Part shown: in pieces, positions 7,596-15,890 of the stretch
Position numbering within the stretch: position 1 is the first letter of the stretch
Layout of the letters: each line of letters opens with the position of its first letter
Program-made: the position numbers and the translations under genes
DNA from: Deltaproteobacteria bacterium YD0425bin51
GTDB taxonomy: Bacteria > Desulfobacterota > Desulfobacteria > Desulfobacterales > YD0425bin51
Assembly: GCA_002753225.1 (NCBI GenBank)
Contig: PDZS01000054.1
Location: 1-32,704, forward strand
Length of the DNA: 32,704 nt
Direction: 5' to 3'
The notes under the pieces: generated by a model
Told to the model about the DNA's origin: nothing
Seen by the model: the letters and a program-made list of their open reading frames with translations, nothing else
Databases searched by the model: none

Positions 7596-10058
7596 CTATT
7601 CCATATCTGTTTTCCAAAAATCTTCTTCGTCTGTAACTGCTTCTGGTTTTTTACTATATTGAGTTGGGACAGAGCCTTCTTTAAAGCATTCAAAAATTAC
7701 TTTTTGAGACTCTGGTACAGGCAAAAGTCCAGTTGCTGCATCTACTTTTGCAAAAACGACACCCTCTGGAACTTGAAAATCCATAACTGGCTCTTTTTCT
7801 AAAACACGCTGCATGAAGTTCAGCCATATTGGAGCAGCAGCTTTCCCTCCAGTTTCCCCTTTTCCCAAAGGTGACAAGTCATCAAATCCAACCCATGTGC
7901 CAGTAATAAACTGTGGAGTATATCCAATAAACCATGCATCATGCAAATCATTTGTTGTTCCTGTTTTACCTGCAGCAGGTCTCTTTATAGCACTTACAAC
8001 CTGACCTGTTCCATATTTAACAACGCCTTCCAGTAAACTTGTCATTATATAAGCAGTTGGTGCATCAATCACTTGTTCTTTTTTTTCAACAGCTTCTTCA
8101 ATAATATTACCTTCTCTATCTTGAATTTTAGTAATTAAAATAGGCTGCTTAAGTTCTCCTAAATTTGTAAATACTGAATATGATGTAACTAGTTCAAACA
8201 GTGAAACCCCTGATGAACCTAATGCAATAGTTAAATCAGGAGTAACTGGGGAAGTTATTCCTAATTTTTGAGCATAATCAATAGCATAATTTATACCAAT
8301 ACTTTGAAGGATTTTTATGGTTACTACATTTCTAGATTTTGCCAAAGCTTCTCGCAAAGTTATAGGACCATAAAATTTTTCGTCATAATTTTTAGGTCTC
8401 CATGCCTCTTGAGCACCACCACCACCATAAACAATAGGTGAATCAATAAGAATACTTGAAGGAGTGTATCCTTTATCAATTGCTGCTGCATATATGAGAG
8501 GTTTGAAAGCTGAACCTGGTTGGCGTCTAGATTGTACAGCTCTGTTAAACTGACTCTGATTATAATCACGTCCTCCAATCATAACTTTTACATGTCCTGT
8601 ACCAGCTTCAATGCACAAAAGAGCGCCTTCAACCTTGGGAGGCTGTTCTAAAGACAACTTCCATTCATTTGTCTTTTCATCCTTTTCTTTAATTTTAACT
8701 AAAACAACATCTCCTATATTTAAAATCTTTCTTGAAGCTTTAACTTGAGCTAGCATTTCAGGGCTCATTTTTTTAGCCCATCGCATATCTTCAATATCAA
8801 TAACTCCTTCACTATCTCCTGCCATTTTAACTGTAACTTTACTATTTGTGGCATCTGATTCAACAACAACAGCCTTAACAATTCTTCCAACTTCAGGCAG
8901 ATTATTCAATGCTTCAGCCTGAATCTTCATCAAAAATGCTTCTATTTCGCTAGGAGCTAACTGTTTTAAAGGACCTCGAAAACCCTGACGTTTATCCAAA
9001 GCTTTTAAACCTTCCTCAAGAGCATTTCGTCCAGCTTTTTCCATTTCAATATTTGCAGTAGTATAAATATCTAATCCATCTTTATATAACATATCTACAC
9101 CATATTTTTTTTCAATGTATCGCCTTATATGCTCTGTAAAATATGGCACTTTATTATCTTCCCAGTCAAGCTTTGGCCTTATATACAACTTTGTATCTTT
9201 AGCTTCTTTTGCTTGTTCTTCCTTAATATATCCTTCCTCAATCATTCTTGTTAAAACATAGCTTTGACGTTCTTTTGCTTTGTCAAAATAACCAAAAGGA
9301 GAATATCTGCTTGGAGCAGGTGGTAGCCCTGCTAACATAGCGCATTCAGCAAGGTTTAACTCTACTACAGATTTTCCAAAATAACTATTTGCAGCAGCTT
9401 CTACACCGTATGCACCATGACCTAAATAAATCTGATTTAAGTATAAAAATAAAATCTCTTCTTTTTTAAATCTATTATCAATTCGATATGCTAAAATGAG
9501 TTCTCTTAGCTTACGTCCATATGTTTTCTCAGGGCTTAAGAAAAAAGATTTTGTCACCTGCTGGGTAATAGTGCTTCCTCCTTGAACAATACTCCCTGTT
9601 TCAATATTTCTAAAAAATGCACGGATAATACTAAAGAAATCAACTCCTTCATGCTTGAAAAATCTGGAATCTTCTGCAGCAATAAATGCATTAATTAACA
9701 TTTTAGGCATTTTAGAAAGAGGAACAACAATTCTCCTCTCTTTTGAAAATTCAGCAATTTTTCTTCCATCATCTGAATATACTGTTGTAATTATAGGTGG
9801 TCTATAATCTTTAAGAGAAGATATATTAGGGAGTGTCCCGCTTAAATAGAAATACATACCACCTATTCCCAAAGCTCCGCATATGGGAATAAAAATTATC
9901 ATTATGACTATTCCCTTTATAATTCTGGAAAGTAAACTCCGCTTATTTTTAGGTTTTCCAGTTTTTTTAGGATTTACAGTCTGTTTCTTTTTCTTCTTCT
10001 TTTTTATAAATACACTATCAGGCATTTCCTCTTCTATATCTCTATCATCTATAATCAT
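7596..10058 (-). CDS. Bifunctional penicillin-binding protein 1A (glycosyltransferase and transpeptidase)
   Basis: 820 residues. It polymerises lipid II into glycan strands and cross-links the peptides in the periplasm. A short cytoplasmic tail with a lysine run (19-25) precedes one membrane anchor (about 47-72). The GT51 domain has the catalytic Glu129 in AAEDSRFFKHEG, then GGSTITQQ (160-167) and YLNQIYLGHGAYGVEAAA. An OB-like insert lies around 380-470. The transpeptidase domain has the three active-site motifs: SxxK with Ser516 and Lys519 in PGSAFK, SRN (575-577) and KTGT (698-701). Length and insert are as in Gram-negative PBP1A (MrcA). It is the last gene of the surE operon, 16 bases after the cysK-cysS fusion, and convergent with the Elp3-like gene. 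Confidence 0.95.
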   Translation of the reverse strand: MIIDDRDIEEEMPDSVFIKKKKKKKQTVNPKKTGKPKNKRSLLSRIIKGIVIMIIFIPICGALGIGGMYFYLSGTLPNISSLKDYRPPIITTVYSDDGRKIAEFSKERRIVVPLSKMPKMLINAFIAAEDSRFFKHEGVDFFSIIRAFFRNIETGSIVQGGSTITQQVTKSFFLSPEKTYGRKLRELILAYRIDNRFKKEEILFLYLNQIYLGHGAYGVEAAANSYFGKSVVELNLAECAMLAGLPPAPSRYSPFGYFDKAKERQSYVLTRMIEEGYIKEEQAKEAKDTKLYIRPKLDWEDNKVPYFTEHIRRYIEKKYGVDMLYKDGLDIYTTANIEMEKAGRNALEEGLKALDKRQGFRGPLKQLAPSEIEAFLMKIQAEALNNLPEVGRIVKAVVVESDATNSKVTVKMAGDSEGVIDIEDMRWAKKMSPEMLAQVKASRKILNIGDVVLVKIKEKDEKTNEWKLSLEQPPKVEGALLCIEAGTGHVKVMIGGRDYNQSQFNRAVQSRRQPGSAFKPLIYAAAIDKGYTPSSILIDSPIVYGGGGAQEAWRPKNYDEKFYGPITLREALAKSRNVVTIKILQSIGINYAIDYAQKLGITSPVTPDLTIALGSSGVSLFELVTSYSVFTNLGELKQPILITKIQDREGNIIEEAVEKKEQVIDAPTAYIMTSLLEGVVKYGTGQVVSAIKRPAAGKTGTTNDLHDAWFIGYTPQFITGTWVGFDDLSPLGKGETGGKAAAPIWLNFMQRVLEKEPVMDFQVPEGVVFAKVDAATGLLPVPESQKVIFECFKEGSVPTQYSKKPEAVTDEEDFWKTDME

Positions 10059-10074
10059 CTAATACCCTCTACTT

Positions 10075-12351
10075 TTAGATTTTTTCATCTCTTAATATTA
10101 CGTTTTTACTTATAAGTTCTTCACGAATCTTATCAGCAAGTTCCCAGTTTTTTTCTATTCTGGCTTTTTTTCTTCCTTCAATAAGTATCTCTATTTCTTT
10201 ATCTAAATATCCTTCTCCAAAATCAAACAAATTTAATACAGAATTAATATTTTTTAAAATATCTAAAATCTTTATACATTGGTCAGGAGAAATTTTCTTA
10301 TCAGATACAAGAATATTTACACGTTTAACAATATTGAATATAGTAGCAATTGCTTCTGAAACATTTAGATCATCATCCATTGCTCCAGTAAAACCCTGTT
10401 TTAAATCATATAAAATCTGATCCAACTCAGGATAAAGAGTTCCTTCTTTTAGATGAATCAATGAATAAATACAAGAATCAAATCTTTTTAAAGCATGTCT
10501 TACACTTTCAAGTCCTTTTATTGAAAGATTTATTGGCTTTCTGTAATGATTTGAAATAAGAAGATACCTTATTTCTCTTCCAGAATAACCCATACTTATC
10601 AAACTATTCAAGCTTATTGGCATATTAGCTTCTTTTAACTCATTATCAGATACATTTACCTGCTCGCAATGCATCCAATATTTAGCTAAGGGTTTACCTG
10701 TCAACCCATAAGCAATTGCCAGTTCATTTTCATGATGTGGAAATACAAGATCTCTGCTGCTTGTATGTATATCAAAAGTTTCGCCAAGATGTTTCATAGA
10801 TATTGTTGCGCATTGAAGATGCCATGATGGTCTTACACTACCCCATTCACTTTTAATATATATACCCTTTTTTAATTCCGAAAGTTTAGACCTTCTTAAA
10901 AGAGTAAAATCCCTTGGATTATCCTTTTCATATTCATCTAAATCAACAGTTGCTCCTACTTTTATCTTGTTAATATCAATACTTGAAAGTTTTCCATAGT
11001 TAGAAACTCTTGAAATATCAAAATAGATAGAGCGAAGTTTTTCATAAGCAAAACCTTTTTGAATAAGTTTTTTGGACACATCAACCATATCGTATAAATG
11101 TTCGCTTACTTTATGATAGCTTGAAGCTTCTTTCACACCTAATGTTTTTAAATCTTCCATAAAAAATTTTATATAATTATCTGTAAATTCTGATAAACTA
11201 ATATTTGCTTCTTCTGAGCCTTTAATAGTTTTATCATCTATATCAGTAATATTCATTATATGCTTAACATCGTACCCCTTATATTCTAAATAACGATGAA
11301 CAGTATCTGCAAAAATAAAACGCCTGCATTCTCCCAAATGCATCCTTTTTGAAGGGGTTGGACCGCATGAATACATACCTACTTTTCCTGAAACCAAAGG
11401 TTTGAAATGCTCTTTAGAACGGGTCATAGTATTATAAAACTTAGTTCCTATCTCCTCTTGCACAGCAAAAAGGGGGGTGCTTAAATATCTTTCTCCGCCA
11501 TCAGGAAATATTACAACTATCATTCCTTCTTTTAAGGTTTCTGCTTTTTTCCGTGCAATAACCATTGCAGCTCCGCTGCTCATACCCACAAATATTCCCT
11601 CATCTCTTGCAAGCTTCCTTGACATATCATATGCTTCTTCATCATCTATATTTATCTTTTCATCTAAGCGGTTTTTTTCATAAAGTTCAGGTCTATAAGC
11701 TTCCTTCATATTTTTTAAACCCTGAATTTTATGGCCAAGATATGGCTCAACGCCAATTATTTTAATATTTGAATTAAATTCTTTAAGCTTTCTAGATAAT
11801 CCCATTACTGTTCCTGTTGTTCCCATTGTAGAAACTAATATTGAAAGCTGACCATTTGTCTGTCTTAAAATTTCTTCTGCTGTTCCAAAATAATGAGCTT
11901 GCCAATTTGCAGGATTATTAAACTGATCTGTCATAAAATATTTGTTAGGATTTTCCCTTACCAGATCATATACTTTTTCAATGGCTCCATCTGTTCCAAG
12001 ATGACCTGGGGTCAGCATGATTTCTGCACCTCTTGCTTTTAAAATTTTCTGGCGCTCAAGGCTTACAAATTCTGACATTGTAAGAAGCAGCCTGTAACCT
12101 TTTATAGCACAAACAAGAGCAAGTCCTATTCCTGTATTTCCACTAGTTGCTTCAATTACTACTTTATCCCGTGTTAAAGCTCCTGTTTTTTCTCCTGATT
12201 CAATCATATAAAGAGCAGGTCTATCTTTTATAGAACCTGCTGGATTAAAATATTCTAATTTTGCCATTATTTTAACATTATGATTTGGATTTAATTTTTT
12301 TATTTCAACTAATGGAGTATTTCCAATTGCATCTAAAATTGAGTTGCTCAT
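10075..12351 (-). CDS. Cysteine synthase fused to a cysteinyl-tRNA synthetase-like domain with degraded ATP-binding motifs
   Basis: 758 residues in two parts. Residues 1-296 are a PLP-dependent cysteine synthase (CysK/CysM type): the PLP lysine is K42 in AGSIKDRP, the substrate loop is TSGNTG (69-74), the phosphate loop is GTTGT (178-182), and DGGERYLST follows. Residues about 303-758 align along their length with cysteinyl-tRNA synthetase, including MNITDIDDK and DIHTSSRDLVFPHHENE. The zinc/cysteine pocket is kept: C329, C514, H540 and E543 or their neighbours. The ATP signatures are not. HIGH reads HLGE (338-341), KMSKS reads ELKEA (571-575), and the GGG before SDL reads TSS. The fold is clear, but tRNA charging is doubtful. 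It overlaps tmk by 4 bases. Possible roles are a cysteine-handling or persulfide-forming enzyme fed by the synthase half, or a dead regulatory domain. Confidence 0.9.
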   Translation of the reverse strand: MSNSILDAIGNTPLVEIKKLNPNHNVKIMAKLEYFNPAGSIKDRPALYMIESGEKTGALTRDKVVIEATSGNTGIGLALVCAIKGYRLLLTMSEFVSLERQKILKARGAEIMLTPGHLGTDGAIEKVYDLVRENPNKYFMTDQFNNPANWQAHYFGTAEEILRQTNGQLSILVSTMGTTGTVMGLSRKLKEFNSNIKIIGVEPYLGHKIQGLKNMKEAYRPELYEKNRLDEKINIDDEEAYDMSRKLARDEGIFVGMSSGAAMVIARKKAETLKEGMIVVIFPDGGERYLSTPLFAVQEEIGTKFYNTMTRSKEHFKPLVSGKVGMYSCGPTPSKRMHLGECRRFIFADTVHRYLEYKGYDVKHIMNITDIDDKTIKGSEEANISLSEFTDNYIKFFMEDLKTLGVKEASSYHKVSEHLYDMVDVSKKLIQKGFAYEKLRSIYFDISRVSNYGKLSSIDINKIKVGATVDLDEYEKDNPRDFTLLRRSKLSELKKGIYIKSEWGSVRPSWHLQCATISMKHLGETFDIHTSSRDLVFPHHENELAIAYGLTGKPLAKYWMHCEQVNVSDNELKEANMPISLNSLISMGYSGREIRYLLISNHYRKPINLSIKGLESVRHALKRFDSCIYSLIHLKEGTLYPELDQILYDLKQGFTGAMDDDLNVSEAIATIFNIVKRVNILVSDKKISPDQCIKILDILKNINSVLNLFDFGEGYLDKEIEILIEGRKKARIEKNWELADKIREELISKNVILRDEKI

Positions 12352-12986
12352 TTTTTACCTATTATTTCTAATAAATGATTTAATATGATATTTTTAACCT
12401 GATTTTCATCCAAACTTGCGTCTACAATTTTAAAACGGCAAGGATCTAAATTTGCGACTTCCAAATATCCTTCTCTTACTTTTTTATGAAATGAAATTGA
12501 TTCTTCCTCAAATCTAGTTTCTTTATTAGATCTATCACCAGAATCAATCTGTTTTTTTGCCCGCGAAAGACCAATACTAACATCTAAGTCCATTAAAATT
12601 GTAAGATTTGGTTTTATATCAGGTAATAAAAAGTTATGAATCTGATAAATGAAATTTACGCCAAGTCCTCTTGCAAAGCCTTGATATACAACAGTTGCAT
12701 CCATGTATCTGTCACATAAAACAATTTTACCTGAATTTAGAGAAGCTTCTATAAATTCTTTTACATGCTGTACTCTATCTGCCAAATATAGCAGAAGTTC
12801 TGTTAAAGGGTCTATGTTTTTATTTAATGGAGAAAGAAGTATTGAACGGATGTTTTTGCCTATTTCTGTTCCTCCAGGTTCCCTTGTAACAAGAACATCA
12901 TATCCCCTGCCCTTTAAAAATTCAGCTACATTTTTAATTTGTGTAGTTTTTCCTGAGCCTTCTATGCCCTCAAATGTAATAAACAT
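12348..12986 (-). CDS. tmk: Thymidylate kinase
   Basis: 212 residues, the normal bacterial length. It phosphorylates dTMP to dTDP with ATP in the cytoplasm. The P-loop is GIEGSGKTT (7-15). Next come TREPGGTEIG, the DR(Y/H) substrate motif in DRYMDATVVYQG, and a lid around residues 140-160 with basic residues (RAKKQ, GDRSNKETRF), as in the type with catalytic lid arginines. It lies 3 bases after the OB/HD nuclease gene and shares an ATGA overlap with the cysteine synthase fusion, so all are translated from one message. Nothing odd is seen. Confidence 0.96.
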   Translation of the reverse strand: MFITFEGIEGSGKTTQIKNVAEFLKGRGYDVLVTREPGGTEIGKNIRSILLSPLNKNIDPLTELLLYLADRVQHVKEFIEASLNSGKIVLCDRYMDATVVYQGFARGLGVNFIYQIHNFLLPDIKPNLTILMDLDVSIGLSRAKKQIDSGDRSNKETRFEEESISFHKKVREGYLEVANLDPCRFKIVDASLDENQVKNIILNHLLEIIGKK

Positions 12987-12989
12987 AAA

Positions 12990-13958
12990 TTATTTCTTGT
13001 TTGTTTTACCTATGTAAAAATATCGTTCAAGTACTTTATGATAAGATGTCCAATTCTCATTTGAATTATCCTGAGCAATAAATTCCCTTATACCGTTTAC
13101 TTTAGAGTCGATTTCGTCAATATAATTTAAAAGTACTGCTTCAATTGTTTTAGGAGGCTCAGGAGAACCATATTCTCTTGTACCGTGATGACTAATAATC
13201 ATGTGCCTTAATAGGATTGCATGTTCATCTGAAAAATTTTCAACTTGCCTGATTTTTTCATCAATCATTTGTATTCCTATTATAATGTGGCTAAGTAGCC
13301 TTCCTTCATCAGAATACCCAATTGTAAATTGATATTCAAACTCCCTTATTTTACCAATATCATGCAAAATGGCAGCAGTGAGGAGAAGATCCAAATCTAT
13401 TCCGCTATAATGACCTGCTATCTTTTCAGCGAGCAGCGCAGTAGATAAAGAATGTTCAAGTAATCCTCCTAAATAAGCATGGTGCATTCTTTTTGCAGCA
13501 GGAGCTGTTTTAAATTTTTTAAGAAATGCTTCATCGTTCCAAAAAGCTTCTAAAAGTTTTTTAAAATACTCTGTCTTTATAGATTCTGTAACTTTCAAAA
13601 GCCTAGAATACATATTATCTATGTTACGCCGTGTAGCCGGCACAAAATCTGAAGAATTAATGGAATCTTTAGGGCATATGGATATTTTTTTTATGACAAG
13701 CTGAAAAATACCTCGATATTCTGTAACATTGCCCTGAACCATAACAATATCATATGTAGATACTGTTGACATTATTTGTTCTGAATTATCCCATATAACA
13801 CCTTTTATAGTTCCTGTTTTATCAGACAAAGATACATTTAAAAAGTAACTACCATCCTTTTTTTGCGATAGAGATTTTTCAGACAAAATGAACAAATCTT
13901 CAATATTATCTCCTGGTTTAATATCAGTTATGAATTTTTTCTTGGTCAAAAATTCCAC
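12990..13958 (-). CDS. YhaM-like 3'-5' exoribonuclease (OB fold plus HD domain)
   Basis: 322 residues. An N-terminal OB-fold nucleic-acid-binding domain (about 15-100) is followed by an HD hydrolase domain. The metal ligands are visible: MHHAYLGGLLEHS (158-170) and ILHDIGK (197-203), with H199 and D200 as the HD pair, plus a later SHIIIG and ISHHG. This layout is that of YhaM of Bacillus, a 3'-5' exoribonuclease that also degrades single-stranded DNA. Its start overlaps the end of surE by 13 bases and tmk follows after 3 bases, so it belongs to a nucleotide/RNA housekeeping operon. The nuclease assignment rests on domain order, not on the neighbours. Confidence 0.87.
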   Translation of the reverse strand: MEFLTKKKFITDIKPGDNIEDLFILSEKSLSQKKDGSYFLNVSLSDKTGTIKGVIWDNSEQIMSTVSTYDIVMVQGNVTEYRGIFQLVIKKISICPKDSINSSDFVPATRRNIDNMYSRLLKVTESIKTEYFKKLLEAFWNDEAFLKKFKTAPAAKRMHHAYLGGLLEHSLSTALLAEKIAGHYSGIDLDLLLTAAILHDIGKIREFEYQFTIGYSDEGRLLSHIIIGIQMIDEKIRQVENFSDEHAILLRHMIISHHGTREYGSPEPPKTIEAVLLNYIDEIDSKVNGIREFIAQDNSNENWTSYHKVLERYFYIGKTNKK

Positions 13959-14698
13959 CTTTGAAGTTCTTTTAATAAAGAATAATCAGTCAAATCACAT
14001 TTAACTGGAGTAATTGTTATATAGCCTTTTAATAGAGCTGTTACATCAATTTCAAGATTTTCATCAATCTTTTGAAGATCTGTTCCATACCAATAATATT
14101 TTGAACTCCTAGGATCAATCCTTTCTTCAAGGGAATCAATGATTGGTTCAAATTTCTGCCTTGTTATTTTGACACCTTTTGTGTTTTTAATTGGCATATT
14201 AGGAAAGTTGACATTTAAAATAGTCCCAAACGGCATTGGATTTTCTATAATTTTATATGTCAACGTCTCTATAAAACATGAAATTTCATCATAATGGTAC
14301 GTTTTACCTCGCTCAGTTGACACAGCAATAGCAGAAATACCATGAAGTGAAGCCTCTTTAGCGGCTGAAGCTGTTCCTGAATAGTTTATATCAACTCCAA
14401 CATTTGAACCAGCGTTTATTCCAGATATAACAATATCAGGTTTTATTTCAAAAATATTTTTAATTGCTAATTTTACACAGTCAGCTGGAGAACCTGTTAT
14501 AGCATATCCCCACATATCATTACTTACATTAACTTTATTTATTCTAATAGGGTCATGCAAAGTGATACTGTGGCTAACACCACTTCTCTCCCGGTCTGGA
14601 GCTGCAACTATTACATTATGTTTCTCAACAAATTTTCTGTATACAGACCAAAGACCTTCTGCATAAATTCCGTCATCATTAGTTAGTAGAATATTCAT
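13946..14698 (-). CDS. surE: 5'/3'-nucleotidase SurE
   Basis: 250 residues, the usual SurE size. SurE is a metal-dependent nucleoside monophosphate phosphatase, also acting on short polyphosphate. The active-site motifs are complete: NDDG at 7-10 (the two Asp metal ligands), DRERSGVSHS near 35-45 (the Ser ligand), GSPADC near 88 and SGINAGSNVG (the Asn ligand). A GAGG ribosome-binding site lies about 8 bases before the ATG. It is the first gene of the five-gene minus-strand operon that runs to PBP1A and is divergent from kamA. Identification is firm. Confidence 0.96.
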   Translation of the reverse strand: MNILLTNDDGIYAEGLWSVYRKFVEKHNVIVAAPDRERSGVSHSITLHDPIRINKVNVSNDMWGYAITGSPADCVKLAIKNIFEIKPDIVISGINAGSNVGVDINYSGTASAAKEASLHGISAIAVSTERGKTYHYDEISCFIETLTYKIIENPMPFGTILNVNFPNMPIKNTKGVKITRQKFEPIIDSLEERIDPRSSKYYWYGTDLQKIDENLEIDVTALLKGYITITPVKCDLTDYSLLKELQRWNF

Positions 14699-14724
14699 AA
14701 TATTAAAACCTCGACTTGAGTTTA

Positions 14725-14754
14725 ATTATAATTCCATATCATACCTTAAATCAA
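14725..14754 (-). promoter_or_regulatory. Probable promoter of the surE operon
   Basis: On the minus strand a -35-like TTGATT (14749-14754) is separated by 18 bases from a perfect TATAAT (14725-14730). It sits about 27 bases before the surE start codon and is the only good match in the divergent surE-kamA region on this strand. Confidence 0.45.
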
Positions 14755-14765
14755 TTAAAAACATC

Positions 14766-14794
14766 TTGTCTATAGATATAAACAAAGCTATATT
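14766..14794 (+). promoter_or_regulatory. Probable promoter of kamA
   Basis: TTGTCT (14766-14771, four of six consensus bases) is followed after exactly 17 bases by TATATT (14789-14794, five of six). Transcription would begin near 14801, leaving a leader of about 25 bases before the ribosome-binding site and the proposed ATT start. Confidence 0.5.
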
Positions 14795-14814
14795 TCTCTA
14801 TACTGCAACTAAAT

Positions 14815-14823
14815 AAGGAGGGG
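14815..14823 (+). promoter_or_regulatory. Strong ribosome-binding site that places the kamA start at ATT
   Basis: AAGGAGGGG is the best Shine-Dalgarno sequence in the window. It lies 3-6 bases before the in-frame ATT at 14827, and more than 115 bases before the first in-frame ATG at 14941. No in-frame ATG, GTG or TTG lies between them. It therefore supports initiation at a rare start codon close to 14827. Confidence 0.65.
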
Positions 14824-14826
14824 AAT

Positions 14827-15867
14827 ATTTTAAAGGACTGGCATGAAATTATTGAAAAAAGTATTGTTTCTGCAAAAGATTTAGCTAAACATATATCTAT
14901 TAATACTTGCGAGATTGAAAGCGTAACTCTTAAATATCCGATGAGGATAAACCATTATTTTCTTTCTTTAATTAAAAAGGAGAATGATCCTATATGGAAA
15001 CAGGCTGTTCCTGATTTAGCAGAAATAAATGATGACTTTTATTTAGCGGACCCGCTCTGTGAAGAGATTAAATCTCCTGTAAAAAATCTTGTACATCGTT
15101 ATCCAAACCGTGTGCTTTTTCTTGTATCGAATCAATGCGCTTTGTATTGCCGTCATTGTATGCGAAAAAGAAGAAACTCATATAATTCTTTAATAACTGA
15201 GGATACAATAGAACAAGGTATTGAATATATTTCAAAAACTGATAGTATAGAAGAAGTAATATTATCAGGAGGGGATCCTCTTTTACTAGAAGATGAATTA
15301 TTAAAAAAAATTTTAAAAAAAATACGAAAAATATCTCATGTAGATATATTAAGAATACATACAAGAGTTCCATGCACTCTTCCACATCGAATAACAAAAA
15401 ACTTACTTAAAATAATAAAACAATTTCAGCCTATATACATAAATACTCATTTTAACCACCCTGATGAAATAACAACAGAAGCTAAAAAAGCATGTATATC
15501 AATTGCAGATTCAGGTATTCCACTTGGAAACCAAACAGTATTATTAAAAGATATAAACAATAATCATCTTACAATAAAAGCGTTACTACAAAACCTCCTT
15601 AAAATAAGAGTAAAACCTTATTATATTCACCATCCAGATTTAGTTAAAGGTACGGCTCATTTTAGATTATCAATTGAAGAAGGACTGAAAATAATAAAAA
15701 AGCTTCAAGGAAATATTTCAGGATTAGCTATCCCTCATTATATGATAGATCTTCCTGGAGGTGGCGGCAAAATTCCGCTTATCCCTGAACATGTAAAGTT
15801 TACAAATAATACACGTTTAACTGTTGAAAATTTTAAAGGTGAATTTTTTGAATATCCCTTAAAATAA
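14827..15867 (+). CDS. KamA-family radical SAM, PLP-dependent amino acid 2,3-aminomutase (likely ATT start)
   Basis: 346 residues if started at ATT 14827; the first ATG (14941) would remove 38. I prefer the longer form because those 38 codons encode family sequence (DWHEII near the start, KDLAKHI later, running into LKYPMRINHYF) and follow a strong ribosome-binding site. The [4Fe-4S] motif CX3CX2C is C104, C108 and C111 (CALYCRHCMRKR). The PLP-binding lysine is in PGGGGKIP near the C terminus, as in lysine 2,3-aminomutase. The chain is shorter than classical KamA (about 416), closer to EpmB, but the C-terminal PGGGGK block favours a KamA-like aminomutase over EpmB. It would move an alpha-amino group to the beta carbon of lysine or glutamate. 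The substrate is not certain; in anaerobes beta-amino acids often serve as osmolytes. No acetyltransferase (AblB) gene follows. Confidence 0.83.
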   Translation: MLKDWHEIIEKSIVSAKDLAKHISINTCEIESVTLKYPMRINHYFLSLIKKENDPIWKQAVPDLAEINDDFYLADPLCEEIKSPVKNLVHRYPNRVLFLVSNQCALYCRHCMRKRRNSYNSLITEDTIEQGIEYISKTDSIEEVILSGGDPLLLEDELLKKILKKIRKISHVDILRIHTRVPCTLPHRITKNLLKIIKQFQPIYINTHFNHPDEITTEAKKACISIADSGIPLGNQTVLLKDINNNHLTIKALLQNLLKIRVKPYYIHHPDLVKGTAHFRLSIEEGLKIIKKLQGNISGLAIPHYMIDLPGGGGKIPLIPEHVKFTNNTRLTVENFKGEFFEYPLK

Positions 15868-15890
15868 ACTATTTTTCATGGAGATGTTTA

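Noticed and set aside
14843..14884. Out-of-frame ATG giving a 13-residue leader peptide before kamA
   Set aside because: It lies inside the extended kamA frame and has no regulatory codon pattern; AAAGG upstream is weaker than the site for ATT.
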